In this document: piece by piece, positions 23,617 to 35,340 of the stretch
Numbering within the stretch: the stretch's first letter is position 1
How the letters are laid out: the number at the start of each line of letters is the position of its first letter
Source: Phoenix dactylifera
Lineage: Eukaryota; Streptophyta; Magnoliopsida; Arecales; Arecaceae
Direction: 5' to 3'
Assembly: GCF_009389715.1 (NCBI RefSeq)
Contig: NC_052393.1
Span: forward strand, 2,232,001 to 2,296,000
Length of the DNA stretch: 64,000 nucleotides
Notes under the pieces: generated by a model
Told to the model about the DNA's origin: nothing
The model's input: only the letters and a program-made list of their open reading frames with translations
Databases searched by the model: none
Made by a program: the position numbers and the translations under genes

Positions 23617-24389
23617 TGTTTTGCTGTGACCTTAGCTTCTCTGAGAGGTAGCCATTTTATAGACTTTGTCCACTGAGATTTTGCAAAGGTGTGTTCCAGA
23701 GCAATGGAGTGTTATTACGGGACCTGCCATTGCTCTCTTGTCGGTTTCATTGATGGCTCATTGAAGCGGACAGGTGAGGAAGCTCTCAGTAATCGTAAAA
23801 AAACCTATATTCGCGGTCGTTCCAAGCGGCAATCCGCAGTCCACGCCGGCGCACTGGTATGCGGTGTATGCGGTTTTGTCGCTCGCTGGATTATGTATGG
23901 TCAACTTGTTTTCATGCTGCATCATTTTTCCAATCTCCTTTTGCATTCTTTTTTTCTTTTAGATTTAATTAGATTAGAAAGAGACTAATTCCCAACTTTT
24001 TTTTTGAATCTTTGTACCTATCCTATCTTTCAATGGCTAACTTCGATCAGAGCCGAACCTTTGTCCCCTTATCTAAGTAACAACAATCGATCTTATTTGA
24101 GCAAACATTCAGTGATGTTGTAATTATGAAATTTTTGTATACCCAAGCATGTAACCAAAATGCATGCTAAACTAGGTTTTATTGCCATATAAGAGGTTTG
24201 CCGGACATTCTAAGGATTAATGCCTTCCGGCGTAGACTAATTTGAAAGTAAAATATCTCATATTGATCCTAAATTATAGGTTGATATGATATAAAAATCA
24301 ATTGATAGTTTTCAATCTCTCTCTCTCTCTCTCTCTCTCTCTTTTGGATATTTTTTTTGGCAAACATTAAACTCTTATGTTGTAAAAAT
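23617..24389. other. Upstream region of the NPF gene
   Basis: The promoter of the leftward transporter gene should lie here. A GC-rich island at 23770-23900 carries unassigned short frames on both strands. A (CT)n microsatellite is at 24315-24342. No TATA box can be assigned with confidence. Confidence 0.4.
24315..24342. repeat. (CT)n microsatellite
   Basis: A perfect run of about fourteen CT units, about 700 bp upstream of the NPF start codon. Confidence 0.95.
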
Positions 24390-24670
24390 TCACTAATGTG
24401 GGATTAAACACATGTCTACATGGGTCCTCACATACTCCTATTTCAGTTCTGACGTTCTCATCAGGCTAAGAGTTCAAATCCATTTAAATCTGATCACAAG
24501 CATTATAATCGGCTCGTGGCCAATTCTAATATATCCGTGCTGCAATATTTCCTAGTTCATAGATGTTACAATTTGTAATAGCCCAACATTTTGTTCGAAA
24601 TGACTAGCTGAAAGGTATTATTTGTATTTTTTTATTCTATATAAGTACCCAAAACCTATTTACTATAGAA
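24390..24670 (-). mobile_element. TRIM-like miniature LTR element, copy 2
   Basis: Read on the minus strand it runs: GGGTACTTATATAG, AATAATACCTTTCAGC and TAGTCATTT; then an eroded primer-site region; then GCAGCACGGAT, GAGCCGATTATAATGC and CTTGTGATCAGATTT; then a purine-rich GTATGTGAGGACCC; then TGTGTTTAATCCCACATTAG, which matches the LTR start of copy 1. It thus seems to contain part of one LTR, an internal domain of only about 170 bp and the start of the second LTR. No coding capacity. Confidence 0.55.
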
Positions 24671-27440
24671 CTAAATATACGGTTCCGCATATGTTGTGAC
24701 TAATTTAATGGTTCCACTGTATACGTCGCATATGGGCACAAGTTTTGTTTGTGATTTGTTTTTTTTAATGGGAAAGGAGTCTCCCCAGTCAACACGGTTT
24801 TGCTGACACAGTTCACAGGTTCTTGCACACGAAACACAGCCGCCAGCCAGCCTCGGTGGGGCGTACGTCGCCGGGGTCGAGAGGGATGCAATCCAAGAGC
24901 TCATTGGATCTCTCATCGAATGGTCCAATTTAGTACTTGTGGGGCAAAATCATGTCCTCTAGTGTCTTTCCCATCTCCGTGTGAGCTGTAGCATGAGACT
25001 GCCTATCATTTCCAAGAGTAAGAAGAGAAAACAAATTGACACATCTCTTGGTAAAAAGTCAAATTTAAGAGAGCAGTTTAACGTCATGCTACCTCAATTG
25101 AATTCTCCATATGATTTTTGCCCCAGAAGTATCCTGCAAGGCACAAGCCAGAATTATGAGACAATAGATCTTGATCTTCTTTACGTAGAGACGAAACTGG
25201 CCAATTGGCTAAAATGTCTTGGAGTAAATTATAAAAAAATCTCTAAAATTTATATTCATAATACTTATACTCAATAATTATAAAACCCATACTCATTAGT
25301 TTACTGTTATTTCATTTAAGATTATTTTAATTATTTTTAAAATTTAAGGTTAATAGTTTGATTAACAATATGTTAAGTTATGGATAAGTATTGGATAAAA
25401 ATAAGTCTCAGATGGATAAACATTGGTTTTTTAAATTATTGAATATATATGTAATTCACTTTTAATCTTAATTTTTTTTTGTAATTTACTTATTTTAATA
25501 TGTTGATTTTTTAAGATCAACCGTTGACAAGTTATATGCACACGTCGCATTTACCAGCTGGAAGGAACCGTCAGCTTTTGCCTCAGAAAAGATGGTGTAA
25601 ATTTTGTACTCTGGAGGAAGAAAACGTCATGGCTGTGACAAGGAGACCAGATACCGCCGTTTTTCTAGAAGTTATGGACTTCGTTGGTGGTCCGGCATGA
25701 ACGAGGGTGATTCTTCAAGACTCTCTATCATTAATTACGAAGCAAAGGAAGATGACTGCATAGATATTGGAAGGGACGGACTCCATTTTATGGATTGTGA
25801 GCAAGGTAAGTTAATCAATTTCAATTATAGTGCGAGTGCGTTGCTAATGGTGAGCGAGAGAGAGACTCCTGCAAAGCTGAAGCTTCGAGCGGGATTCCTG
25901 CAACTCTAATGGGTCACCCAATTAGTGCCTTAGGATCACCGCCATCACCTAGGATAACAAACCCATTTATGTTGCTTTTGACAACCGAGTTTGAGGTCAA
26001 TGAAGAAATGCTATTAAGGGCTTAATTTGGATATATTCCACTGCCATACTCCATCCTGTGCTCAATGTCTGTGGGCATACGTAGATGCCCATTTGTGGGC
26101 ATAGAATTTCTATAAATGGGCCATATAAAAGGCTTTGCATGACCCACCACGTCAGCTTAAATTGGCATACTAAAGTGAAACAAGCGAATAACGAGGGAGA
26201 AATTTTATTTTGGTCCTCCAGGGATCAAAATAATGCTGCCACATGTCCACGAATAAAATAATTAGAAAAAAATCAAACCGGCCCAAAGTTGCTGAAGGAT
26301 TGCAGTGGAGTGGTTCGGAAAGATGGGGATGGCGCAGGCGGAGATGCCGTGGTTCCAAAGCTCATCGGCGCCGGAGAAGTGGAGGCAGTGGGGTGTCGGC
26401 CTCGATGGCTGCGGCGGACAAGCGGACATGCATGGAAGGGACGAGCCATGAGGTGAACAAAGGTGACGGTTTCAGAAAAGATGATGGTGCGGAGCAGAGG
26501 GACTGGGAGCAGCACTGGTCCATGAGCTCGAAGCTGAGGATGCCCTTGGGAAAGTTGGGGAAGTCACCGCCGAGGCTGGTGCAAGTGTTGGAAAAATACC
26601 TAGAAACTATTATATCTTTATTTTATATTTTTTTTAAAAAATATAATTTATTAGAATAAAATTAAATGATTGAAAAAGCTTGGCTGAATCGAGACATATG
26701 ATATATACTATTCTTACGTGATTCGCCCCCTACGTACTGGTCTATGACGATCTCGTTCCTGAGTTATGACAACCGGCTCAGCCCGATTCTCCTCTAACAA
26801 GCACGATCGCTGGGAGGTTTAATTCGACCAACTTCTTTAGATATCTAGAAAATAAAAAAATAAAAAGCAGAAAGTTAGAAGAGTGAAAAAACTTTCTATT
26901 TGTAGAAGAAATTCTTGGAAGATAGAATACGGAAAAAAATAAAAGAGATTAGATTGTTTTTGAATTAATCATGGACGAGACTATTTATATGCTCTATTTA
27001 GAAGACAGAAGATATGCGATGATTTCGAAGATATGTAATGTTTCAGAAACACCGTATCTTTTTGAAAACTAACATTCTTTTTTAAAAAGCCATGACTCTT
27101 GTAAAAAAGACATCTCACAAAAAAAAATATTTAAAATAATTAAAATTTAGAGAATAAAAAAATTTATCGGATCTACCGTTGGAGGGGAAGCGGAGATGAG
27201 GAGGGTGGTGAAAGGAGAAGAATCGAAGAGGGGGTCAGACATCCGGCATATGCTAGAAGGATGTAGCACCTTTCAGGTTGTGCATGTTTACCGGAAGGCA
27301 AACCGAGCCACCAATTGAGTGGCTACATATGCAGTTCAACATTCTGAAGAGATCCTTTAGACTTATTAGAGGATCCTTCCTGCACTGCTAGGTTAGATTC
27401 TTGCTCTTGATTCGGTTGGCTGCACCTATACTAGAATATG
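24671..27440. other. Gene-poor intergenic region
   Basis: Mostly AT-rich DNA. The frame at 25604-25909 (+, 101 codons, from MYSGGRKRH) has mixed composition and a GTAAG-like site inside, and could be a decayed exon. The frame at 26243-26659 is GC-rich and without motifs. From 26590 to 27190 the sequence is very AT-rich. No known gene, RNA or element could be assigned. Confidence 0.4.
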
Positions 27441-27470
27441 TTAAATAAAATAAAATAAAATAAAATAAAA
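27441..27470. repeat. (AAAAT)n microsatellite
   Basis: About five to six AAAAT units in a row. Confidence 0.9.
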
Positions 27471-27728
27471 GGTCAGGGTGCTGAGATAGGTTCCTTTCAT
27501 TCGGAAGGGGGAGCAAAAGCATCTGCCAAATGTATTTTCCTTTTTTTTATTACGTTGAGCTGGCCAACATATTCATATGGCAGTATATTATTATCGGACC
27601 TACCGTTGAGCTGATAGATCGGATATAAGAAATAATTTCTCGACTTTCGCCAGTCCCATGCTTTAAGCGCAACCCGTCCTTTCCCTCTACGGCTCTACCT
27701 CTACCGCACAAATCTTCGCCCCCACTTG

Positions 27729-28738
27729 TAGGGCTGTTAATGAGCCGAGCCCGAGCCTCCCTCGGGCTCGGCTCGGCTCGTTTCAAAAAATCTCAGGCTC
27801 GGGCTTAGTACCGAGCCCTGTATTGAGCTCGAGCTCAAGCTTGTTTGGCATAGCAAAGGCTTGGATTTGAGCTTGTAAAGCTCGTTTGCCTGAGCCTGAG
27901 CCCAAACCCGAGCCCAAGCTCGAGCCCGCCCCATCCCCATCCCCGAGCTCGGTTCGTCGTCGGAGAGAAGAACGAAGGAAAGAAAAAAAGAAAGAAAAGA
28001 AGAAGAAAGAAGGAAAGAAAGAACGAAAGAAAAAAGAAAAGAGAAGAAAGGACTCACCGGTTCGTCGTCGCATGCGGCGGCCACTGGCTTCGGCCGTGAG
28101 CACCGCCGGCGCGGGCGTCGGCCGCGGGCGTTGCCGGCCGTGGCCCGACCCTCCTGTGCGAGGGACTCCTCCTCTGATTCGTCGGTGGAGGAGGCCTTCT
28201 CCTCTCCTCCTTTATCGCGTTAGAACGGAAAGGAGGAGTCGGCAAAGAGAGGAAAAGAAAGGGGGAGAAAGGGAGAACGGAGAAGAAAGAGGCGCCCTCG
28301 CTGGAAGGTTCTGGAGAAACCGAGAAGAAAGGAGAAGAAAAGAAAAAGAAAGAGGAGGAGGAGGGAATGGGTTAACGGGTTGGGTTCGGGTTAATGGGTT
28401 AAGTCCGAACCCAAACCAATCCAATCCGATTTAAAGAAATTAAATGAATTTGGGTTAGCTCGGGTTGGGTCTAATCTAAATCCAATTGGGCTCAATCAGA
28501 TTGGGATTTAAATTGATTAAGCCAAATAAAATTTAATTGGGTTGAGTTCAAGTTTAGTTGGGACCCAATTAACTTGTTAATTGGACTGAGCCCTCATTTG
28601 GGCTCGTGAGCTGCTCGGGCTCGGATTTAAACGGGTCTCATTTTAGGCTCGGGCTCGGGCTTGTTTGACTAACAAGCCGAGCTCGAGCCGGACTTTTACC
28701 GAGCCGGGCCCGAGCAACTCGGCCTATTAACAGTCCTA
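27729..28738. mobile_element. Non-autonomous hAT-type element, 1,010 bp
   Basis: The left end is TAGGGCTGTTAATGAGCC and the right end is TTAACAGTCCTA, inverted ends of about 12 bp followed by GAGCCGAGC-rich subterminal repeats. CCCACTTG stands directly on both sides (27721-27728 and 28739-28746), a perfect 8-bp target duplication as made by hAT transposases. The inside is a purine-rich GAAAGAAAAAG stretch and a GGGTTGGGTTCGGG block, with no transposase. It belongs to the same family as the element at 39563-41199. Confidence 0.88.
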
Positions 28739-28746
28739 CCCACTTG

Positions 28747-30792
28747 TCACCTTCCGGCAGGGACAGAGAAAAGCCAGCGGCGCTGAAATCTAATCTCTAA
28801 CATCTATCACTTTCATCAACCTACGTTCAAACTTCTAATAGTCTTATCTGCTTCAAAGGAAACGTTCATACCCTTCCTAAAAAAAGAGAGTCAAGGTTTT
28901 GGTTGTCGATGGAGATGACACAGAGATCTCCCTTTCCTAGGGCAGAATTAAACCCCCCACCCAACAAGATGACAAGCGGGTCAAGCAGGAGTTTTTAATA
29001 TTTTTTTAATTAAAAAGTGGATATTTACCCCCCTCAGTTATTATTAGTAGGTATAATGGATGCCAAGTTACCTGACTTGTTTTATTTTTTTAATTTGAAC
29101 GGCACGAATCCCTATGTAGCTCTCTCTCCCTCTCCCCTCCCACCGTTCACTGCCGTCTCTCTCTCTCTCTGTGAAGAAATTAGAATACTTTATACTTACC
29201 ACACTTATACTTGACTTGCCACCATCTGCAATCGGTTGCTACGAGACAAAGCAAGATCATTTATTATACAAGGAAAAATTTCAAAAAAAATATCCTGCAA
29301 ATCTTCTAGAATGCACTGCAGCAAATCCTGATCAAGTAACATCAAATCTAGCAATAACATCCATCATGATGATTAAAAAAATATCCATTATAAAATTAAA
29401 GACTTCGGAGAGCTAACATCAGATCTCTGAATTGCTTGTACTCACTTGTAACAGAACTTTGTTTCCTCTTTGGAATGCTGCGTTCTCCTCTTACAATTGA
29501 CTCTTTGTACTCTTTGGCTTAATCAAAAAAAAAAAAAATCACCACCCTAAAAAATGATATAAAATTTTATTCATCATATTTAACTAAATAAAGCAATATG
29601 TTTAAATTCAAAATCTTGATCAAGTTGAAAATAATTTTTTCAGTCAACAGTCAAAACTATTTTTTTTATTCAATCTGCATTTATCGAGGTACTTCGGCAT
29701 GTGGGATGACTGGTATATGATATTGCATAGCAAACTAAAAGTGTTTTCATATTTGTTTTCACAGATTTTTTTCAAAATAGCATTTTTCAGAAGATTCTAA
29801 AATCATTATATGGCCGTAAAGAAGATCACCAACAATTCAGCCCTGGGTTTCTAAGATCTCAATCAGGCATACAATGTAAACCATTTAATCCTTTTTTTTT
29901 TTTTTTTTTTTTGATAGTGAGGAAGGCAACTGCCTCCCAGTATTCATTAAAATGTTAAAAAGGAACAGAGTTACAGCAGAGAGCAACAGAGGATTAGAGA
30001 ATTTACTTCAGAAAGAGGAAGAAAAAATAACACTAGAGGAACAGCAACCCAGTTGCTTGGAGTGGACCAAACAGAGGGCTAGCAGATTTCTGAAGGAATT
30101 GCAGAAGGATTAGGAAACCCAAGAACAGCCAAAGTCTTGGAATTAACTCTGCTATTTTACCAACCACCACAAACTGCATAGAAACTCATATTTTCTTAGA
30201 AAGGATGGCAACTGTTATTTTGGACGTCACCATTGACGTGAACGAGGCTGCGACACGAACATGTGGGTAGATTAGAGAATGCAGCGCGAGTAATGTCAAT
30301 ATAGATTTATTTTAATGTGTTAGCTGCCATTGCTGACAATGTTATTAAACTCGGCAACCCCTACCCTTGGTTAATGTATTTCCAGATGATGGTTGGACTC
30401 TCTTCCAGTTGATACCAATATTCAATGAGAAAGCAAAGCCAAGAAAGTCTAAATGATTTAACATTTCCTTGTAGAAAGTCTCACAAAAACATGGCCCTGG
30501 GCCATGCATCAGGCCAGTGGGTGGGCTGTTGACTCATAACGCCATTATATTTGTCCTGGTCAAGCACTGCGACTCTGAGAGGAACCTTCTTCCCTCTGCC
30601 CTCGGCCACTAATTAATCAAAGCCACACCCCAAACCTTTCACACCCAGCAACCAAGCTTCCTTTTCTGACTCCCTCTCGGTATCCTCCCTACCACTCCCT
30701 CATTCATGATAACTATGAGCAACACTGCATTTTGCCGTGAAAACAAGGTAACAGAACCAAAACCAATCTCTCTGAAATCCTCCATCTCTGTC
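28747..30792. other. Intergenic with LINE tails, then promoter of receptor kinase A
   Basis: At about 29410-29540 a TTTGTACTCTTTGG phrase ending in a 14-A run looks like a retroposon tail on +. At 29890-30180 a 17-T run followed by GATAGTGAGGAAGGC and TTCATTAAAATG looks like a LINE 3' end on the minus strand. From about 30640 the sequence is homologous to the region upstream of receptor kinase C and to the promoter of D, so it is the 5' flank of gene A. Confidence 0.5.
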
Positions 30793-33700
30793 ATGAAGAC
30801 AGTCCAGATCCAACCTTTTCTCCTCCCCCTCCTTTTATTCTTCTCCCTCTCGTTTCTGGAGGCTGGAGCACAGAGCGAAGCACAAGCTCTCCTCAAATGG
30901 AAGTCCAGCTTGCTTCAGCCAGATGCTCTGAGCTCATGGTCCCTTGCCAACTCTACCAGCCCATGCAGATGGTTTGGTGTCCGCTGCAACTCCGCAGGCA
31001 GCATCGTGCAGCTGAGCCTACCCAATGCCAACCTCGACGGCACCCTCGATGAATTAGATTTTGCTTCTCTGCCCAGCCTCACCAAGCTTGACCTCAATAC
31101 CAACCTCCTCAACGGCTCCATTCCTTCAAATATCTCTGTTCTCTCCAACCTCACCTCTTTAGACCTCAGCAGCAACAACTTCGTTGAATCCATTCCGCCA
31201 GAGATCGGTCAGCTCTCCGAGATGCTCGACCTCCGTCTCTACAACAACAATCTCGCTGGGCCGATCCCATATCAGCTCAGCAATCTCCGAAAGGTACGCC
31301 ACTTTGATCTTGGATCCAATTACTTGGAGAACCCAGACTACACCAAGTTCACCCCATTGCCTTCAGTGACGCACTTATCTCTATACCTCAACAGTTTGAC
31401 AGGGAAATTCCCACCATTCGTACTCAACTGCACCAATTTATCGTACCTTGACCTCTCGCAGAACAACCTGACGGGTAAAATACCCGACTCGTTGTCGACC
31501 AAGCTAGTTTATCTCGAGTCCCTGAATCTTACCTCTAACTTCTTTAAAGGAGTCATTCCCGTTTCCCTCGCAAATTTGCCGAGGCTTCAAAACCTTCATC
31601 TTGGATCGAATAATCTCACCGGAGGGATCCCGCCTATCCTCGGGTCCATCTCCGGCCTTCAATTGCTCGAACTCTATAACAATCCACTTGGTGGACCGAT
31701 CCCTTCTTCTCTAGGACAGCTGAGGATGCTTGAGCGCATCGATATCAAAGCAGCAGCATTGAACTCCACTATTCCTCCGGAGCTCGGCCAGTGTACTAAT
31801 ATCACCTACCTTGAGCTGTCCCTTAATCAACTCACAGGTGGCCTGCCACAATCCTTCTCGGAGCTAACCAAAATGAGCGAGTTCGGGATCTCGAGCAATT
31901 TGCTCTCTGGTGAGATCTCGCCGGACTTCTTCACAAATTGGACGGAGCTTATTTCCTTTCAGATACAGAACAACGAGTTCGTTGGGCGAATCCCACCGGA
32001 GATTGGATCGGCCACAAAGCTGCAAATCCTATTCCTCTACAACAACAACCTATCAGGTCTAATCCCTCCAGAGATTGGGAGGTTGGCCGACTTGCAGGTG
32101 TTAGATCTGTCGGCAAATATTCTTAGCGGTCCAATCCCCAAAACAATAGGAAACCTCACACAGCTCACTTCCCTGGCCCTCTTCTACAACAGCCTGAACG
32201 GTGCAATCCCAGCAGAGATCGGAAACATGACGGCACTGGCTAATCTAGACTTCAACACCAACCAATTGGAGGGGGAGCTGCCGGCCACCATTGCTCAGCT
32301 TCCAAATCTTGAGCTCATATCAGTCTTCGACAACAACCTCAGCGGTGGCATCCCTCGAGACCTCGGCCAGAATGGGCGTCTGTACAATGTCAGCTTTTCA
32401 AACAATAGCTTCTCAGGGGAATTGCCTCCAGATTTATGCAAAGGCTTCGCTCTTCAACACTTCACAGCGGATCACAACAACTTCACAGGCTCGCTCCCGG
32501 CGTGCTTGCGCAATTGCTCGGGACTTGGACGAGTCCGGTTGGAGTCGAACCACTTCACTGGAGACATATCAGAAGCTTTCAGCGTCCATCCTATACTAAA
32601 CTACTTGGATCTCAGCGGCAATCAGTTCATGGGCACGCTCTCTCCAGACTGGGGCGAATGCAAGAATCTCACGTACTTGCACATGGATGGTAACAGCATC
32701 TCTGGCGACATTCCTGCGGCATTCGGGAACACGACCAACTTACAGGACCTGAGCTTAGCTTCCAACTTATTGTCCGGAGCAATCCCACCTCAACTGGGGA
32801 ACTTGAGTCTCTTATACAAGCTCAATTTGAGCAGTAATCAGTTATCAAGCTCCATTCCTTCAGAGTTAGGTGATCTTCCCCAGCTCGCTTATCTTGATCT
32901 TTCAGAAAACAAACTCACCGGTCCGATACCAACCAAGCTTGGCAATCCAGAGCGTCTTATATTGTTGGATTTAAGCAGGAATAACCTATCTGGAGAGATA
33001 CCATATCAGCTTGGCAATTTGGCGGCTCTTCAAATCCTGTTAGATTTGAGTGGCAATTCCCTCTCTGGACAGATTCCTTCTAATCTAGATAAGCTCGCAT
33101 ATCTGCAGGCGCTCAATCTGTCCCACAATGATCTCTCCGGTCAAATTCCACCAGCTTTGGCCCGTATGTCCAGCTTAGAGTCTGTGGACTTCTCTTACAA
33201 CAGTCTAACAGGAGCCATTCCGGGGGGAAAGGCCTTCAAGAATGCCTCTTCCTTTGCTGGAAACAAAGGGCTATGTGGAAATGTGAGAGGACTGCGTTCC
33301 TGCGAGTCTAGTTCCTCTGGTGGTGGTTCTCACAAGGATCATAAGAAACTCATCATTGCTATTGTTGTTCCAGTTGTGGGAGTTCTGGTACTGGCAATTG
33401 GAGTTACAACTATTCTTCTAGCTTGCAGGAAGAGACGGCGTGGAAAGTTGGAGATGGAGAACGCCGCCAGGGAGACATCCCAGTCATTGATATGGGAAAG
33501 AGAAGGAAAGTTCGCATTTTCAGATATCATGAATGCCACAGATGACTTCAGCGAAGTCTTCTGCATTGGAAAGGGAAGCTTCGGGATCGTTTACAAAGCT
33601 GAGCTATCGTCGGGTTATGTAGTCGCTGTGAAACGCATCCAAATATCGGACCCTGATGAGGTTCCAGAGGCAAACATAAAGAGCTTCGAAAACGAGATCC

Positions 33701-35186
33701 GAGCTCTTACAGAGGTGAGGCACCGAAACATAGTGAAGTTGCATGGGTTTTGTTTGAAGGGAGGGAACATGTACCTGGTGTACGAGTACTTGGAGAGGGG
33801 AAGCTTGGGGAAGGTGTTGTATGGGCAAGAAGAGGGGAAGAAGTTTGATTGGGCTATGAGGGTGAAGGTTCTTCAGGGTGTGGCTCATGCCTTGGCCTAT
33901 TTGCACCATGACTGCAACCCACCTATTGTGCACCGGGATATAACGGTGAACAATATCTTGTTGGAGTCAGAGTTTGAGCCTCGTGTCTCTGATTTTGGGA
34001 CTGCGAAGTTGCTGAATCCAAATTCTTCCAATTGGACCTCGGTAGCAGGATCTTATGGCTATATGGCACCGGGTAATTCTGCCCTCATCTGCTTTTCTTT
34101 GTTCTCGGCAATTTGTTGTCTGTGCCCTTTGTTTTTTTCCCCTGAAACTCTGCTGAACTTGGCATCTTTCTCACGGTATGATTAGGAAATAATAGCATTT
34201 ACACTGGAGAGACATTTCGATAAAAAGGTTTTCGATAATCAAATTGCCAGTTCTTGATTATTACCCAGAAATTAGAGTAACCACTGTTTGCGAGATCTTT
34301 GGCAATTTTTTTTTTCATAAAAAAAAAACCATCAAGCCAATATCTGGCATACAATGTGCAACTAGCAACTTGATTTCAGCAAAACTCGACATGCACATAA
34401 ATCTGATCTGGATGATTTATGCAGGTAGCCATTAAAGTTTAAACACTATGCTACCTTGGCTTTTACGATATCTTCAGCGTCTTCTTTTTTATGAGTACAA
34501 TCCTGTAGTCTGATATGCATATTTTTAAGCCTCTGTCTGACAAGAATGTTATAATTCACTAATACGAAAACATTCATTTAGAAGTGTGATTAGCTGAATT
34601 GCATGAGACTACTGAGAAGGAAAGCTGAAAATATTTAGATAATCAGCTGATCTACCGGACAAATAAATTACTTGTCATTTTGTTTGCTTCAGAAAACTTA
34701 TTTACTACGATACCCATTCTCGAGCACTTATATTTTGGAAAATCTCGGCAAATGACTAGTTCTATTCGAGTAATGGTGTTTTACATTAACTTATTTCAAT
34801 GTGTTCCATTATCTGCAGAGCTAGCTTACACGATGAAGGTCACAGATAAATGTGATGTATATAGCTTCGGAGTGGTGGCGCTCGAAGTCATGATGGGGAA
34901 GCACCCAGGAGAACTTATTTCCTCTTTGCCATCTTTGGCTTCATCAGAGGGAAAGGACGTGCTGCTGATGGATGTTTTGGACCAAAGGTTAGTGCCTCCA
35001 ACAGGCCAATTAGCAGAGGAGGTGGTCTTCATCATAAAGGTAGCCCTAGCATGCACTCGGACCGATCCAGAATCTCGACCTTCAATGCGTTTTGTAGCGC
35101 AGGAGTTATCTGCTCACACACAAGCCTATCTCCCTGAACCATTGCGAATGATCACAATCAGCAAGCTGACTTCCTTCCAGAAATGA
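30793..35186 (+). CDS. LRR receptor-like kinase A (MIK2/At1g35710-like)
   Basis: Exons 30793-34072 and 34819-35186 give 1,215 residues. The splice rebuilds YMAPELAYT. I chose Met 30793 because it opens a clean signal peptide ([15 protein letters not shown]); Met 30706 in the same frame would put 29 polar residues in front. Order: signal peptide (1-26), LRR N-cap ending CRWFGVRC, about 30 LRRs (about 65-800), a Cys pair ([12 protein letters not shown]), transmembrane helix (about 850-873) with a basic RKRRRG stop, and kinase (about 916-1195). The kinase keeps GKGSFG, VAVKRI, HRD ([10 protein letters not shown]) and DFG (VSDFGTAKL), so it should phosphorylate Ser/Thr. It is paired tail to tail with receptor-like protein B and closely matches gene C. 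It has one LRR more than C near residue 130. The ligand is unknown. Confidence 0.92.
34073..34818 (+). other. Intron of receptor kinase A
   Basis: 746 bp from GTAATTCTGCC to ATCTGCAG. It is nearly identical to the intron of gene C (54002-54753), which shows that the two genes come from a recent duplication of a whole segment. Confidence 0.9.
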
Positions 35187-35218
35187 TCTGTCTTCTGAAA
35201 CAGTGAAGGCTCTGCTTG

Positions 35219-35340
35219 CCTCTAGAATCACAAGGAAGAGGACTTTGTGCATAATAGTCCTTGCAAATCTTGAAGAGTACCTCTGGAATCACAAGGAAGA
35301 GGACTTTGTGCATGATAGTCCTTGGAAATCTTGAAGAGTA
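35219..35340. repeat. 61-bp tandem duplication after gene A
   Basis: CCTCTAGAATCACAAGGAAG and CCTCTGGAATCACAAGGAAG each begin a unit that ends in AATCTTGAAGAGTA. The matching place after gene C (about 55150-55215) has only one unit, so the duplication arose after the blocks split or was lost in C. Confidence 0.85.

Noticed and set aside
27737-28434. Frames rich in Ser/Phe or Lys/Glu within the hAT-type element
   Set aside because: They come from purine-rich low-complexity DNA inside a transposon with exact target duplications, and have no domain.
30706-30792. Use of the upstream ATG at 30706 for kinase A
   Set aside because: It would place 29 polar residues before a clear signal peptide. 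Gene C starts at the position matching 30793.
33604-33933. 109-codon frame antisense to the kinase domain of A, with a matching one in C at 53533-53862
   Set aside because: It is conserved only because the kinase exon is. No independent start context or motif was seen.
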